A DNA stretch of 64,000 bases from Clostridia bacterium (lineage in GTDB: Bacteria > Bacillota > Clostridia > Christensenellales > Borkfalkiaceae): assembly GCA_017399185.1 (NCBI GenBank), contig JAFQEA010000016.1:271264-335263 (forward strand), read 5' to 3'. The notes beneath the pieces are model-generated. The model saw only the letters and a program-made list of their open reading frames with translations. It was not told where the DNA came from and searched no databases. This document shows positions 17,361 to 27,793 of this stretch, one piece after another; within the stretch, counting starts at the first letter, position 1, and every line of letters starts with the position of its first letter. The translations under genes and the position numbers were made by a program.

Positions 17361-20300
17361 ATGAAAACAAAAATATTATCAATCCTTTTAGTATTGTTGA
17401 TAATTTTTTCTTCCGTAGCGTGCAATGATAAAGGCGGTGCAAGCTTTGGCGGCGGGCAAGGCCCTGTGTCAAATCAGACACCGCAAAATCAGTCAAATCA
17501 GCTACAGCTATTAAAAAGTGATTTTAAATTGCCCGAAAGTGATATGGTTAACCGTATCAAGGCTGAATATCTTTTGGAAAACGACGGCTATAAATCAGAC
17601 GATGAAATTATCGTAATGGTTGCGCTTGAGAGTAAATCACTACTTGATAGGTATCTTGACGATTATCAAGGAACTTATAATTCGGTAGGGGATTTAGCAA
17701 ACTCTTCAGCGGGTAAGGCAATTATAAAGAGTATTGACGCTGCGCAAAACGCGCTTATACGTCAGCTTGATGCGTTAGGGCTTATACGTGAAGTTACGGC
17801 AACGTATAACACTATTATAAACGCGATAGCGGTTAAAATCTGTTACGGCGATATGCAAACGATATCACAGTTTGCCAACGTTTCAACCGTAATTATGTCA
17901 GAAACCTATAACCGCCCGCAAGAAGCAACCGACACCACAAGCGGCTCTGCAGTAGAAAACGAAGTTGATATTTACGATACGGGTATCTTTAAGCCCGTTG
18001 GCGTAGATTACACGGGTAATAACACGTCAGTTGCGGTTTTGGACTCGGGCTTTGATTGCAGTCACTCTGTATTTGCAAACCAGCCGTCCAACCCAATGTT
18101 CAAGATGAACGACATTGCAAGGGCGCTCCCTGAAACAAAGGCTGCGCAAGCAACCAAGTCACTTGATTTAGACGACGTTTATTACAGTGATAAAATTCCT
18201 TTCGTTTACGACTATGCCGACAAGGATGCCGACGTTTTCCCATACGACAGTGAGCACGGTACTCACGTTGCGGGTATTATCGGCGGTCAGGACGACGTAA
18301 TAACGGGTATCGCAAAGGACACCCAATTAGTGCTTATGAAGGTTTTCCCCGACCTTGATTCGGGCGCGGAAACCGACGATATCTTACTCGCCCTTGAAGA
18401 CGCGGTTTTACTCGGCGTTGACGCTATCAACATGTCGCTTGGCTCGGCGTGCGGCTTCACGCGTGAAGAAGACGGCAACAAGATTAACGCAGTTTACGAT
18501 AAAATCAATCAAGCAGGCATAAGCCTTGTAACTGCGGCAAGTAACGACTATAACTCTGCTTACGGCGGTGCGGAAGGTAACACCAACAAGGTTACTAACC
18601 CTGACAGCGCAACGGTTGGCTCACCGTCAACCTATATGGCGTCTTTATCAGTTGCTTCCATTAGCGGTAAAAAGAGCAGATATATCGTAGCAAATAGCGA
18701 ACAGGTTTTATTCTTTAACGAATCAAATTCTATAAACGGCAAGCCAAACGATTTCTTTAAAGAAATCGGCATTGGCTCTGGCGAAACCAAAACCTTTGAA
18801 TACGTAACCATACCGGGTAACGGCTTAAAGGTTAACTATTCAACGCTTGGCGATAAGGTAAAGGGTAAAATTGCACTTGTACGCCGTGGCGATAACACCT
18901 TTGAAGAAAAAGCACAGCTTGCCAAGATGGCAGGTGCTGTCGGTTGTATCATTTACAACAACGTGGAAGGCGATATACTCATGTCAATGGGTAAATCCGA
19001 CCATATACCAACCATTTCTATCTCAAAGGAAGACGGCGCAAAATTAGCGGCAAAAGCACAAGGCACGTTAGTTCTTTCAGATAACAACAAAGCAGGCCCG
19101 TTTATGAGCGACTTCTCGTCCTGGGGCCCAACGTCAGACCTTAAGCTTAAGCCTGAAATCACAGCGCACGGCGGCGATATTTATTCGGCAGTTCCGGGCG
19201 GCGGATACGATTACCAGAGCGGTACGTCAATGGCATCACCAAATATGTGCGGCGCAATCGTTCTTATAAGACAGCACTTAAAGGAAAAGTATCCTGAACT
19301 TGAAAACAATCCTAAACAGCTGACAACGCTTACAAATCAGCTTTTAATGTCCACCGCGACGATTATTCTTAACGAACAAGGCAATCCTTATTCACCAAGA
19401 AAGCAAGGCGCAGGTCTTGCAAGCTTAAAGAGCGTTGTTACCACGCCTGCATACATTACCGTTGACGGTAGCGATAAGACCAAGTTAGAGCTTGGCGACG
19501 ACCCGCAAAAAACAGGCGTTTACACAATGACCTTTAACGTGGTTAACCTTTCGGATAAGTCGGTTGAATACGATATGTCCGTTCTTGCAATGACGGAAAG
19601 CGTTTCATCGTCAAATAAAGAGTTCGTTGCAGAAAAATCTTACGTTTTATCGGGTAGCGCGACCTACAAGGTTATATCTAGCGGCAGTTTAGCAGGCGAA
19701 AGACTTACCGTTGCGGCAGGCGAAACGGCAAAGGTTGAAATAACCTATACACTTGGCGCAGACGACGTTAAGTACATAACGAATACCTTCCCGTACGGTC
19801 AGTTTGTAGAAGGCTTTGTAAAATTAAGCGCAACGGGTGCCGACGGCGTAAGCCTAAACGTTCCGTTCCTTTCCTTCTTTGGCGATTGGACGGAAGCACC
19901 GTTATTTGACAAAACCTATTACGAAGTAGAAAGCGAAGCCCATAACGGCGCTATCGACGAAGAAGATAAGCTGAAAGCAGACTACTACGCAACAACGCCA
20001 TACGGCTCTTACTACTACAACTATATTATCCCACTTGGCACGTACCTTTATGATATCGACGCTAACGCTTACGACGTTATTCCTGCGTCTGAAGACCATA
20101 TAGCAATGTCAAACTTCCTTGGCAGTATCGACGGGCTTTCGTGCGTATATGCAGGGCTTTTGCGTAACGCAAAGGAAATGCATTACAGCATAGTCGATAA
20201 GGTCACGGGTGAAGTCGTTTGGGAATACGTTGATTATCGCGCGCAAAAGGCACACTATTACGGCGGTATTCAATTCCCGTATTACGATAACTTAAGATTA

Positions 20301-23300
20301 AGCAATTACCGCATGGGGCTTACCAATAACTGCGAATATGAATTTTTAATGAGCGCAGTTTTAGACTACGGTGACGGCGGCGTTTCATCAAACGTAAGAA
20401 ACTCCTTCGGCTTTGATTTTTATATCGACGACGAAGCCCCTGTTATTAAAGAAGTAACCTACGATAAGGAATACGACAGAACGCTCAAAAAGGACCGTTA
20501 CTATATCAATATGACGGTTTACGACAACCATTACGCAATGAGCGTTCAACCAATCCTTTTCACTTCTTCATCAAGCTATACGTTCCTTACGGAAAACCCA
20601 ATCCCGATATACAGCGAAAAGGGTAGCGACACAACCTTGCGCTTTGAAATCACCGATTATCTTGAAGATATTGAGTTTGACCAGCTTATCCAAAGCGGGC
20701 TTGCTTTCTCGGTTGACGATTACGCGTTAAACGCAAACCTTTATATCTGTCAATTACCTGGCACGAAGGGCGACTTTACCTTTACAAAAACGGGTGAATT
20801 AAGCTCAACCGTCTTAAACATTTTTGCGGCATATCAGGGCGACGTGGTTGACTTAACAAAATATCTTGCAACCAAAGACGGCTCTGTTGACGAAAACAAG
20901 GATTACCTTAAATATTTATATTGGGAATCTTCAGACGAAAGCATTGCAGTCGTTCACGAAGGTCAGCTTAAGTGCTTGAAAAAGGGTGTCGTTACAATTA
21001 AGGTTACCGAGCAAATGGACCTTAAAGCAGCTTCGCTAATCGTAAGAATTGCCGAAAAGACAGATGCTTATATCCCTGACGAGTCGGTTATCGGCACTTA
21101 TGAAAACGCCAGCGTTGAAAAAATCAGATTTTCGCATTTTGAAACGATTTTTGCCTATTCAAGGGCGGCGCAATACTCTGAAATCGGCGAAACGGGTGAC
21201 ACCAAGTTTATCTCTGCCGTTGGCGGCATAAGCTTTTATCCGGGCGAGCAAATCAAGTTATTTTACGATTTTGACCCATGGTATGCAGAAGACAATTACG
21301 AATTAAGCTTCAGCTCTACTAACCCAACCGTTGCCGACGTTGACGAAAACGGTAAGGTTACGGCTAAAAAGAAGGGCTCGGCCATTATTGAATTACGTAT
21401 TGCCGGCTCTAACATTATGGCAAGCGTAAACGTAACCGTTAACAGCGAATTTATTATTGAAAACCGTCAGCTTGTTGCCTATAAAGGGCTTGGCGGCGAA
21501 GTTATTATCCCCGACGACGAAGGTATTTTATATATTGGTGCATACGCCTTCTGTCTTTACGAAACCGACCAGACTATGGAGCTTCCTGAAGACGATTACG
21601 ATGCAAACAAAATCCCTTCAATGAACACTTCTATCACCAAGGTGGTTATCCCCGAAGGCGTTGAAGAAATCCAAAAATACGCGTTCTATAACTGTATCCA
21701 CCTTAAGGAAGTCGTTATCCCCGACTCAATGAAGTTTATAAGAGAGTACGCTTTCTATAAAACCGAAATTGAACAAATTGACCTTAAAAAGTCAAAGCTT
21801 ATAGGTGCTTTTGCCTTTGCCGAATGTGGTCAGCTTCAAACGGTGGTAATGCCTGAAATGTACGCAATCGGTCGCCGCGCTTTTGAAAACTGCGTAAATC
21901 TTAACAACGTTGACTTAACCGAATTAAGAAACGCCGGCAGAGAAGCGTTTAAGGGCTGTAAGGGCTTACAAAACGTAATTTTCGGTCAATATACAAAGCT
22001 TGCTTACGCTATGTTCGTTATGTCGGGTGTTAAAAATATCACCCTTTACGAAAAGGAAATTATCCCAGAATACTGCTTTGCAAAGTGTGAAGACCTTGAA
22101 AGCGTCACACTTGTAAACGACCTTGGTATAATCTCAACGGGCGCGTTCAGCGAATGTCCTGCACTTAAAACTGTTAAATTTGAAAAATCAGTAAATCTTA
22201 TAGGGGAGCAGGCATTTTACGCAACGGGGCTTGAAAGCATAACCTTGCCTGATAGCGACGTTGCCTTTGGCGATTATTCCTTCTATAAAAACGAAAAATT
22301 AACCACGGTTAAGCTTGGTGCAAACACCAAAATCACTCAAATTGACGGTAGCGTTTTTGAAGAAACCGCACTTAATGAGTTCGTGGTTGACCCAGCAAAC
22401 CAAAGCTACGCCCTTTCAGCTGACGGCAAGCTTTTGGAAAACAAAGCAGGTAGCTCAATAATCTTTGCCGTAACCAACGTTGGCGAAGATTACACAATCG
22501 ATGCTAAATACACCTTAATTGGTGCAAGCGCGTTTGCCGGCAGTAACGTCGTTACTTTAACCATTACAAATAAGGATTTAGTCCTTGGCGAATACGCATT
22601 TAGCGGTGCTAAAAAGCTTACAACCGTTAATTTACCCGCACAGGAAGGCTTTAAGATAAGCGCACACGCATTTAGCGGTACAAGCGCGCTTACAACGGTT
22701 AACAACCTTGACAAGGTTAAGGAAGTAGGCGATTACGCGTTTGAACAAAGCGGTATCACAAATGCAGTTATTGCAGATGACGCAAGCTACGGCGAAGGCG
22801 TGTTCTTCAGGAGCAAGTTAGCCCAAGCAACAATCGGTAAAAACGCAACGTTTGGTCTTGGTGCTTTCCAAAGCTGTCTTAACCTTGTAACGGTAAATAT
22901 GCCTGCAGAAGGCGGCGTACACTTTGGTTCTTCCTGCTTTGCGTACGATACGGCACTTGCAAATATCGACCTTACAAAGACTGACGAATACATTGAAGAT
23001 TGCACCTTTATGGGCTGTGTGGCACTTAAAAAGGCAGACCTTGTTAACGTTAAAAAGGTTGGTATGTGCGCGTTTGCCGATTGTGAGCTTTTAACCTACG
23101 TATCAATGCCTATCGTTGAAGAAATCGGCATGGGTGCTTTCTCCGTATCACAATTCTACTTATCAAGCGGATATATCGAAGACGGCGTTGCGCCAACCTT
23201 TACCACGGTAACGCTTCCGGAAACGCTTACAGTATTAGGCGAAGGCGCGTTTGCTTACTGCCAAGGCTTACAGAAGGTTGAAATAAAAGGCGATTTAGAA

Positions 23301-24869
23301 AGCATACCTACGTTAGGCTTTGCGTTCTGCGCAAAGCTTGAAAGGGTTATTCTCCCTGCAAACGGCGTTGCAAAAATTGACGATTACGCCTTCTCAAGAT
23401 GCGTGCTTCTTACAAGCATTGACCTATCTCACACAGAACATATTGGCGATTACGCCTTTGCAAGCAATGCAGACGATCCGGGCGCATTATCAAACGTTGA
23501 TTTATCTTCCGCAATAACAATCGGCGAATACGCCTTTGCAAGCACTTACGTAACCAGTGCAATTTCCAGCACAACCATGCAGGAAGTCGGCGCGTATGCG
23601 TTCCACTCAACCTATATCCCGTCATTTGATTTACCAAGTCTTAAGACAATAGGCGAAGGCGCGTTCTCTTACAACGTAAGCCTTAAGGAATTTACCTTCT
23701 CAAGTGCGCTTGAAAGCATTGCGCCAATGGCGTTCGTTGGCTGTACAAACCTTAAGGAATATAAGTTCCACAATCAAACGCAGGTTTTAACTGACGGTGC
23801 TATCAACGATTACGCCAAGCTTTGTGGCGGTGCGCTTTACGTTAAGATGCAAAGCGGCGACTGGTTGCTTACTTCAGTCCCTGCGGCTATGCAGGCTGAA
23901 ACCTTGGTTGTAGCCGACGGCACTACCCGTATTGAGTTTTACGCAGGTAACGAAAACGCAAACGTTAAAAATATCGTGCTTCCTGAAGGCTTAAAGCGTA
24001 TCGGCAACTATGCTTTCTACGGCTACAAGGGTCTTGAAAGCGTTGAGTTCAAAACGGTAAACGCACCTGCGCTTGAAAGCCAGTATAATTCAGAATTAGT
24101 GCTTGATGAAAACGCACCGGGATTCGAAGTTTTACACGCATATTTCGATTTATTCGAATTAGAGCTTTATTACAACAACTTTATCGGGTTATTAGGTAAT
24201 GATAATCCAATCAAGATGGTACTTCCTGCAAACGAAGACTTAAGCGGATACGACGCGCTTACCTACCAGGTTTACTTCGGCAAGGCTAAAGACGCCGAAA
24301 GAAGCACTTACGTTGCGATGGAAGACAACTTAATCAAATTTATAGAATACGCAAGACAAATTGAAGATATCGAGCATGTTTTATTGGGTCACGAAACGCT
24401 AATAAATAGCGCGCTTACAGCCTATAATTCACTTACGCAAAACGCTATGGATTACGGTGTTCCCCAAGACGATTGGGATAGTATGGTAAAGGCTGTAAAC
24501 GATGCTAAACAAAAGCTTGTCAAGATAAAACTTGAAAAGGCTGAACAGGTAGTACGTGACGTACAAGCGCTTATCGATTCGCTCGATAAAACCTTTGATA
24601 TCGCAAATTTATCAGAGCTTAAAAAGGTTGCAAGCGCAATTAACGGCTTGACGTTAGAGAACAGACTTATTCTTGACTTAACTGCTTACAATCAATTAGT
24701 TGCAGAATACAATAAGTATCTTGAATCTGTTCAGACCGAGATAACGCCTGTTATTAAAGCGGTTAACACGTTAACCTTTAACGAATCTGTTGCCGCAGCT
24801 GCAGCCGCGCTTACACTAAATGGCATAACGTTGGCGCTTTTAGCAGTGCTTAAACGAAAATTAATCTAA
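17361..24869 (+). CDS. Giant surface subtilisin-family (S8) protease with Ig-like and BspA leucine-rich repeats
   Basis: Predicted cell-surface serine endopeptidase, 2502 residues. Lipobox SVAC with Cys21. The catalytic triad is complete: Asp228 (VLDSGFD), His299 (EHGTHVAG), Ser623 (SGTSMASP), with oxyanion Asn395 (AASND). A PA domain is inserted at about 435-570, as in lactocepin/C5a-peptidase proteases, followed by Fn3-like domains at about 690-1080. Two BIG_2-type Ig domains lie at about 1150-1230 (SSDESIAVV) and 1293-1367 (FSSTNPTVADVDENGKVTAKKKG). Residues about 1387-2230 are LRR_5/BspA repeats (pattern IGxxAFxxCxxLxxVxxP). A helical region (about 2270-2465) and a C-terminal transmembrane helix with KRKLI tail complete it. 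AAGGAG ribosome-binding site. Downstream of the Opp genes; likely supplies peptides to them (inference). Confidence 0.93.
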   Translation: MKTKILSILLVLLIIFSSVACNDKGGASFGGGQGPVSNQTPQNQSNQLQLLKSDFKLPESDMVNRIKAEYLLENDGYKSDDEIIVMVALESKSLLDRYLDDYQGTYNSVGDLANSSAGKAIIKSIDAAQNALIRQLDALGLIREVTATYNTIINAIAVKICYGDMQTISQFANVSTVIMSETYNRPQEATDTTSGSAVENEVDIYDTGIFKPVGVDYTGNNTSVAVLDSGFDCSHSVFANQPSNPMFKMNDIARALPETKAAQATKSLDLDDVYYSDKIPFVYDYADKDADVFPYDSEHGTHVAGIIGGQDDVITGIAKDTQLVLMKVFPDLDSGAETDDILLALEDAVLLGVDAINMSLGSACGFTREEDGNKINAVYDKINQAGISLVTAASNDYNSAYGGAEGNTNKVTNPDSATVGSPSTYMASLSVASISGKKSRYIVANSEQVLFFNESNSINGKPNDFFKEIGIGSGETKTFEYVTIPGNGLKVNYSTLGDKVKGKIALVRRGDNTFEEKAQLAKMAGAVGCIIYNNVEGDILMSMGKSDHIPTISISKEDGAKLAAKAQGTLVLSDNNKAGPFMSDFSSWGPTSDLKLKPEITAHGGDIYSAVPGGGYDYQSGTSMASPNMCGAIVLIRQHLKEKYPELENNPKQLTTLTNQLLMSTATIILNEQGNPYSPRKQGAGLASLKSVVTTPAYITVDGSDKTKLELGDDPQKTGVYTMTFNVVNLSDKSVEYDMSVLAMTESVSSSNKEFVAEKSYVLSGSATYKVISSGSLAGERLTVAAGETAKVEITYTLGADDVKYITNTFPYGQFVEGFVKLSATGADGVSLNVPFLSFFGDWTEAPLFDKTYYEVESEAHNGAIDEEDKLKADYYATTPYGSYYYNYIIPLGTYLYDIDANAYDVIPASEDHIAMSNFLGSIDGLSCVYAGLLRNAKEMHYSIVDKVTGEVVWEYVDYRAQKAHYYGGIQFPYYDNLRLSNYRMGLTNNCEYEFLMSAVLDYGDGGVSSNVRNSFGFDFYIDDEAPVIKEVTYDKEYDRTLKKDRYYINMTVYDNHYAMSVQPILFTSSSSYTFLTENPIPIYSEKGSDTTLRFEITDYLEDIEFDQLIQSGLAFSVDDYALNANLYICQLPGTKGDFTFTKTGELSSTVLNIFAAYQGDVVDLTKYLATKDGSVDENKDYLKYLYWESSDESIAVVHEGQLKCLKKGVVTIKVTEQMDLKAASLIVRIAEKTDAYIPDESVIGTYENASVEKIRFSHFETIFAYSRAAQYSEIGETGDTKFISAVGGISFYPGEQIKLFYDFDPWYAEDNYELSFSSTNPTVADVDENGKVTAKKKGSAIIELRIAGSNIMASVNVTVNSEFIIENRQLVAYKGLGGEVIIPDDEGILYIGAYAFCLYETDQTMELPEDDYDANKIPSMNTSITKVVIPEGVEEIQKYAFYNCIHLKEVVIPDSMKFIREYAFYKTEIEQIDLKKSKLIGAFAFAECGQLQTVVMPEMYAIGRRAFENCVNLNNVDLTELRNAGREAFKGCKGLQNVIFGQYTKLAYAMFVMSGVKNITLYEKEIIPEYCFAKCEDLESVTLVNDLGIISTGAFSECPALKTVKFEKSVNLIGEQAFYATGLESITLPDSDVAFGDYSFYKNEKLTTVKLGANTKITQIDGSVFEETALNEFVVDPANQSYALSADGKLLENKAGSSIIFAVTNVGEDYTIDAKYTLIGASAFAGSNVVTLTITNKDLVLGEYAFSGAKKLTTVNLPAQEGFKISAHAFSGTSALTTVNNLDKVKEVGDYAFEQSGITNAVIADDASYGEGVFFRSKLAQATIGKNATFGLGAFQSCLNLVTVNMPAEGGVHFGSSCFAYDTALANIDLTKTDEYIEDCTFMGCVALKKADLVNVKKVGMCAFADCELLTYVSMPIVEEIGMGAFSVSQFYLSSGYIEDGVAPTFTTVTLPETLTVLGEGAFAYCQGLQKVEIKGDLESIPTLGFAFCAKLERVILPANGVAKIDDYAFSRCVLLTSIDLSHTEHIGDYAFASNADDPGALSNVDLSSAITIGEYAFASTYVTSAISSTTMQEVGAYAFHSTYIPSFDLPSLKTIGEGAFSYNVSLKEFTFSSALESIAPMAFVGCTNLKEYKFHNQTQVLTDGAINDYAKLCGGALYVKMQSGDWLLTSVPAAMQAETLVVADGTTRIEFYAGNENANVKNIVLPEGLKRIGNYAFYGYKGLESVEFKTVNAPALESQYNSELVLDENAPGFEVLHAYFDLFELELYYNNFIGLLGNDNPIKMVLPANEDLSGYDALTYQVYFGKAKDAERSTYVAMEDNLIKFIEYARQIEDIEHVLLGHETLINSALTAYNSLTQNAMDYGVPQDDWDSMVKAVNDAKQKLVKIKLEKAEQVVRDVQALIDSLDKTFDIANLSELKKVASAINGLTLENRLILDLTAYNQLVAEYNKYLESVQTEITPVIKAVNTLTFNESVAAAAAALTLNGITLALLAVLKRKLI

Positions 24870-24886
24870 AGGGGGCGGATAGAATT

Positions 24887-25438
24887 ATGAAAAAGAAAAT
24901 AATAATTATTGCTTCTGCCGCGGTAGTGGTGATTGCAGCCCTTTTAGTGGTGATTTTTTCCACACAATCAGCTAAAAAGTGTGAAAAGTGGATAGAAAAC
25001 TCTGCAAAAAAGCTTACGTACGTACAAACGGTTTTTGAAGTAACCGACAAGGAAGAAAAAGTGTTTATCTATAACCAGACGGTTGAGATAATTGAAGGAA
25101 ACGCCGAAATCACAAAGGCAACTTCACGCTTAAATCCTTCGTTTGAGTTTTCTACTATAGAAGAAAACAGTTACGTTGAAAACGTCAACAGAGATGCTTT
25201 ACTTAATTTTGCTTTTGACAAAAAATATTTTAAAGAAAGTTCACTAAAAAAGAATACTTTTATCGCAACGGTAAAAGGCGAGTGCTTATCAGCGTTTTTG
25301 GGCGGCGAAGCCCTTGACGTAAATGGTGACGCGCAGGCTGTTATAAAGTTTGAAGACAAAAAGTTAGCTATTGCTGAAATAACGTTTAGTCTTCAATCGG
25401 GTAAACAGGTAAAAATTACCGTTCAATGTCAGTATTAG
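24887..25438 (+). CDS. Membrane-anchored exported protein of unknown function
   Basis: 183 residues. N-terminal KKK followed by a hydrophobic segment (about 5-25, IIIIASAAVVVIAALLVVIF), then an extracytoplasmic, probably beta-rich domain of about 155 residues with two Cys (KKCEKW near 31; GECLSAF near 131). It lies 17 bp after the protease gene and 14 bp before the next lipoprotein gene, so it belongs to the same operon. No family is recognised. Confidence 0.75.
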   Translation: MKKKIIIIASAAVVVIAALLVVIFSTQSAKKCEKWIENSAKKLTYVQTVFEVTDKEEKVFIYNQTVEIIEGNAEITKATSRLNPSFEFSTIEENSYVENVNRDALLNFAFDKKYFKESSLKKNTFIATVKGECLSAFLGGEALDVNGDAQAVIKFEDKKLAIAEITFSLQSGKQVKITVQCQY

Positions 25439-25452
25439 GAGAGTAAACAGGT

Positions 25453-27771
25453 ATGAAAAAATTAGTAAGTATATTATTGATTGTCACGCTTGCGTTTACG
25501 ATGCTCGTTTCTAATATTGCTTGCTCAAAAAAACAGCTTGAAACGCCAACGGGCGTAACCGTAAGCGAAACAGGGCTTATCAGCTGGCAAGCAGTTAAAA
25601 ACGCAACGGGCTATAAGGTAATTATCAATGGCGAAACCTATTCTACGTCAGCAACTTCCTATCAGGTTTCAAGCACGGAAAACGATTTTACTTACAGCAT
25701 AATTGCAACGGGTAAAAAGCATGAAGATTCAAACCCGACTGAAACCTACACCTTTATCGGTAAGGGCGTACCTACGCCGGAGCCACCTGCACAAACCATT
25801 ACGGTAGGCATTACCGCCCCTGAAGAAATCAAGAGCGGCGAAACCGTCAAGCTTACCGCAAGGGTTGAAGGCACGGTTGACGTATCCGTTACTTGGACAG
25901 TTATAGAAGGCAGCCAGTTTGCAACAATCGATAACAAGGGTAACTTAACCGCGGGACAGGTCAGCGGGGATAAGCTTATCAAGGTTGAAGCAAGAAGCAA
26001 GGTTGACACAACCGCCTTTGCAACCAAGGTTATTACCATTGTAAGCAAGCCAGAATTAACCCAAGAAATGCTTGACGCTATAAACAGCGATTACGTTTTG
26101 TTCAGCGGATACATTAACATTGAGCTTTATGACGATTCTTCAATCGTTACGTCAAAAGAGCCCGAGCAAACGTACACAAGCATAATAAAAACGTCAATGG
26201 ACGGCACAAATTGGTATGCCGAATACGAAAACGGCACGACGGGCTTAATGACTCCGCTTTATTACAAAAAGGTTGACAATAAGCCTTGCCAGGTTGGCGT
26301 TAACTTTATGAACGAAGAAGAATACTTCCCAATGCAGGACGATTACGGCGCGGAAATCAGCTGGGAAAACGCAGGGCTTTACAACTCATTAAAGGGTCTT
26401 AAGGTAAGCGATTTTACCTTTGATACCGACAGCTGGAGATGGGTATATAACAACAGCGACCCAAGCCTTGTTTCAAAGGTAATTGCTTCTTCTAACCCAT
26501 ACGATTTTTCAACAGATAACTTCGCGCTTATCATTGACGGCGGCGAAATAATGGGTATTTATTCAAAGAGTAAGCCTGACTACACCATTTCAGTTGGCTA
26601 TAAGGCAATACAACACCTTTATGCGTCACTTATCTGCGGTGAAGAATTCGTAACCGTTCCTACTATCCAAAAATACACAAGCGAAGCTATCCACGCACCG
26701 TTAAACGCTGCGATTGAAAACATGCGTAACTTAAATAGCTACAGCCTTGAATTGCTTGACTTAAACGTTAACTTTACGGGCACGGGCTACACGGAATCGG
26801 GTTACAGTCAGGTTATCACACAGGATTTAATTCACTTTAGACCCTACACTATGAGAAACACTACTTCGGGTAGTGAAAAGCTTTATACACCTAACGGTGA
26901 TTACGGCTATAAGCAAATGCGCGACGGATTATATAATACCTACCATAACGACGGTAGCGGTAATTATTATGCAAGCCGCGCATACGCAGGGAACGTACAA
27001 TCTGCAATGCCAACCTTTGCGTTTGCAGGTGAGATTTTCCGCACCTACGTTGAAAACGAAGACGGCTCAACAACCTATTACGTTGACGATGCAATGAGCT
27101 CGGTTGCGTCAACGTTCTTCTACGGCGTTGGCAACGATATCAACCTATACGGTATTTTTGCAACGCGTGGTTACACGTCTGACACCGAATCCTTCACGCC
27201 GTTTGTAACCATTAAGGACGGCTATATCGTAAGCGCATGCTTCTACTATAACATTGGCGGCTTGATGTACGGCGTAATTGAAATTGTGTACAGCGACTTT
27301 AATAGTGCAAGCGTTGATTCTGCAAGCGATATTTCCTTTGAAACAAGGGAAGTTCCAACGTCCTGGGCACAGCTTGAAATTATAGAAACGCTTGATTCAA
27401 GCGCTTCAACCGAAGACGATGTCCCAGTTAACGCGCTTGAATACTTTAAGGAAGCATTTGGCGATGAAAATATCGCAGAGCGTATGCCGTTCTTTGGCGA
27501 AGCAATAGGCGATACCTTCGGCTTTGGTCTTACAACCTATTATAGGCCTGCAGGTTCGTCAATAATGAAAGAAGCAGTCGTACTATATTACGACGTTCCA
27601 CTTGATACCGACTATACGATAACAACTTCGATAAAGGCGGTTCAGGATTATCTTAAGGGATTAGGTTTTGAGCAAAGCTTAACCGACCACACGACCTTTA
27701 TCAAAGGCGATATAGCAGTCGTACCGGTTGATGAAAACCTTGACTTTATGATTTACGTGTACAAAATTTAA
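25453..27771 (+). CDS. Ig-like lipoprotein, paralogue A
   Basis: Secreted lipoprotein of 772 residues, lipobox NIAC with Cys24. Residues about 30-105 resemble a fibronectin-like fold (VSETGLISWQAVKNATGYKVIING). Residues about 115-200 are a bacterial Ig-like domain (KSGETVKLTAR, DKLIKVEARSKVD). The remaining 570 residues have no recognised family but align along their length with the next gene product: both begin this part with LTxEM, both contain AMPTFxF, and both end with an (F/Y)FxEAFGD segment and a C-terminal alpha/beta domain. The two look like a tandem duplication. Ribosome-binding site TAGGAGAG. Confidence 0.8.
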   Translation: MKKLVSILLIVTLAFTMLVSNIACSKKQLETPTGVTVSETGLISWQAVKNATGYKVIINGETYSTSATSYQVSSTENDFTYSIIATGKKHEDSNPTETYTFIGKGVPTPEPPAQTITVGITAPEEIKSGETVKLTARVEGTVDVSVTWTVIEGSQFATIDNKGNLTAGQVSGDKLIKVEARSKVDTTAFATKVITIVSKPELTQEMLDAINSDYVLFSGYINIELYDDSSIVTSKEPEQTYTSIIKTSMDGTNWYAEYENGTTGLMTPLYYKKVDNKPCQVGVNFMNEEEYFPMQDDYGAEISWENAGLYNSLKGLKVSDFTFDTDSWRWVYNNSDPSLVSKVIASSNPYDFSTDNFALIIDGGEIMGIYSKSKPDYTISVGYKAIQHLYASLICGEEFVTVPTIQKYTSEAIHAPLNAAIENMRNLNSYSLELLDLNVNFTGTGYTESGYSQVITQDLIHFRPYTMRNTTSGSEKLYTPNGDYGYKQMRDGLYNTYHNDGSGNYYASRAYAGNVQSAMPTFAFAGEIFRTYVENEDGSTTYYVDDAMSSVASTFFYGVGNDINLYGIFATRGYTSDTESFTPFVTIKDGYIVSACFYYNIGGLMYGVIEIVYSDFNSASVDSASDISFETREVPTSWAQLEIIETLDSSASTEDDVPVNALEYFKEAFGDENIAERMPFFGEAIGDTFGFGLTTYYRPAGSSIMKEAVVLYYDVPLDTDYTITTSIKAVQDYLKGLGFEQSLTDHTTFIKGDIAVVPVDENLDFMIYVYKI

Positions 27772-27793
27772 TTTTTAATAAAGAGGTCAAAAA

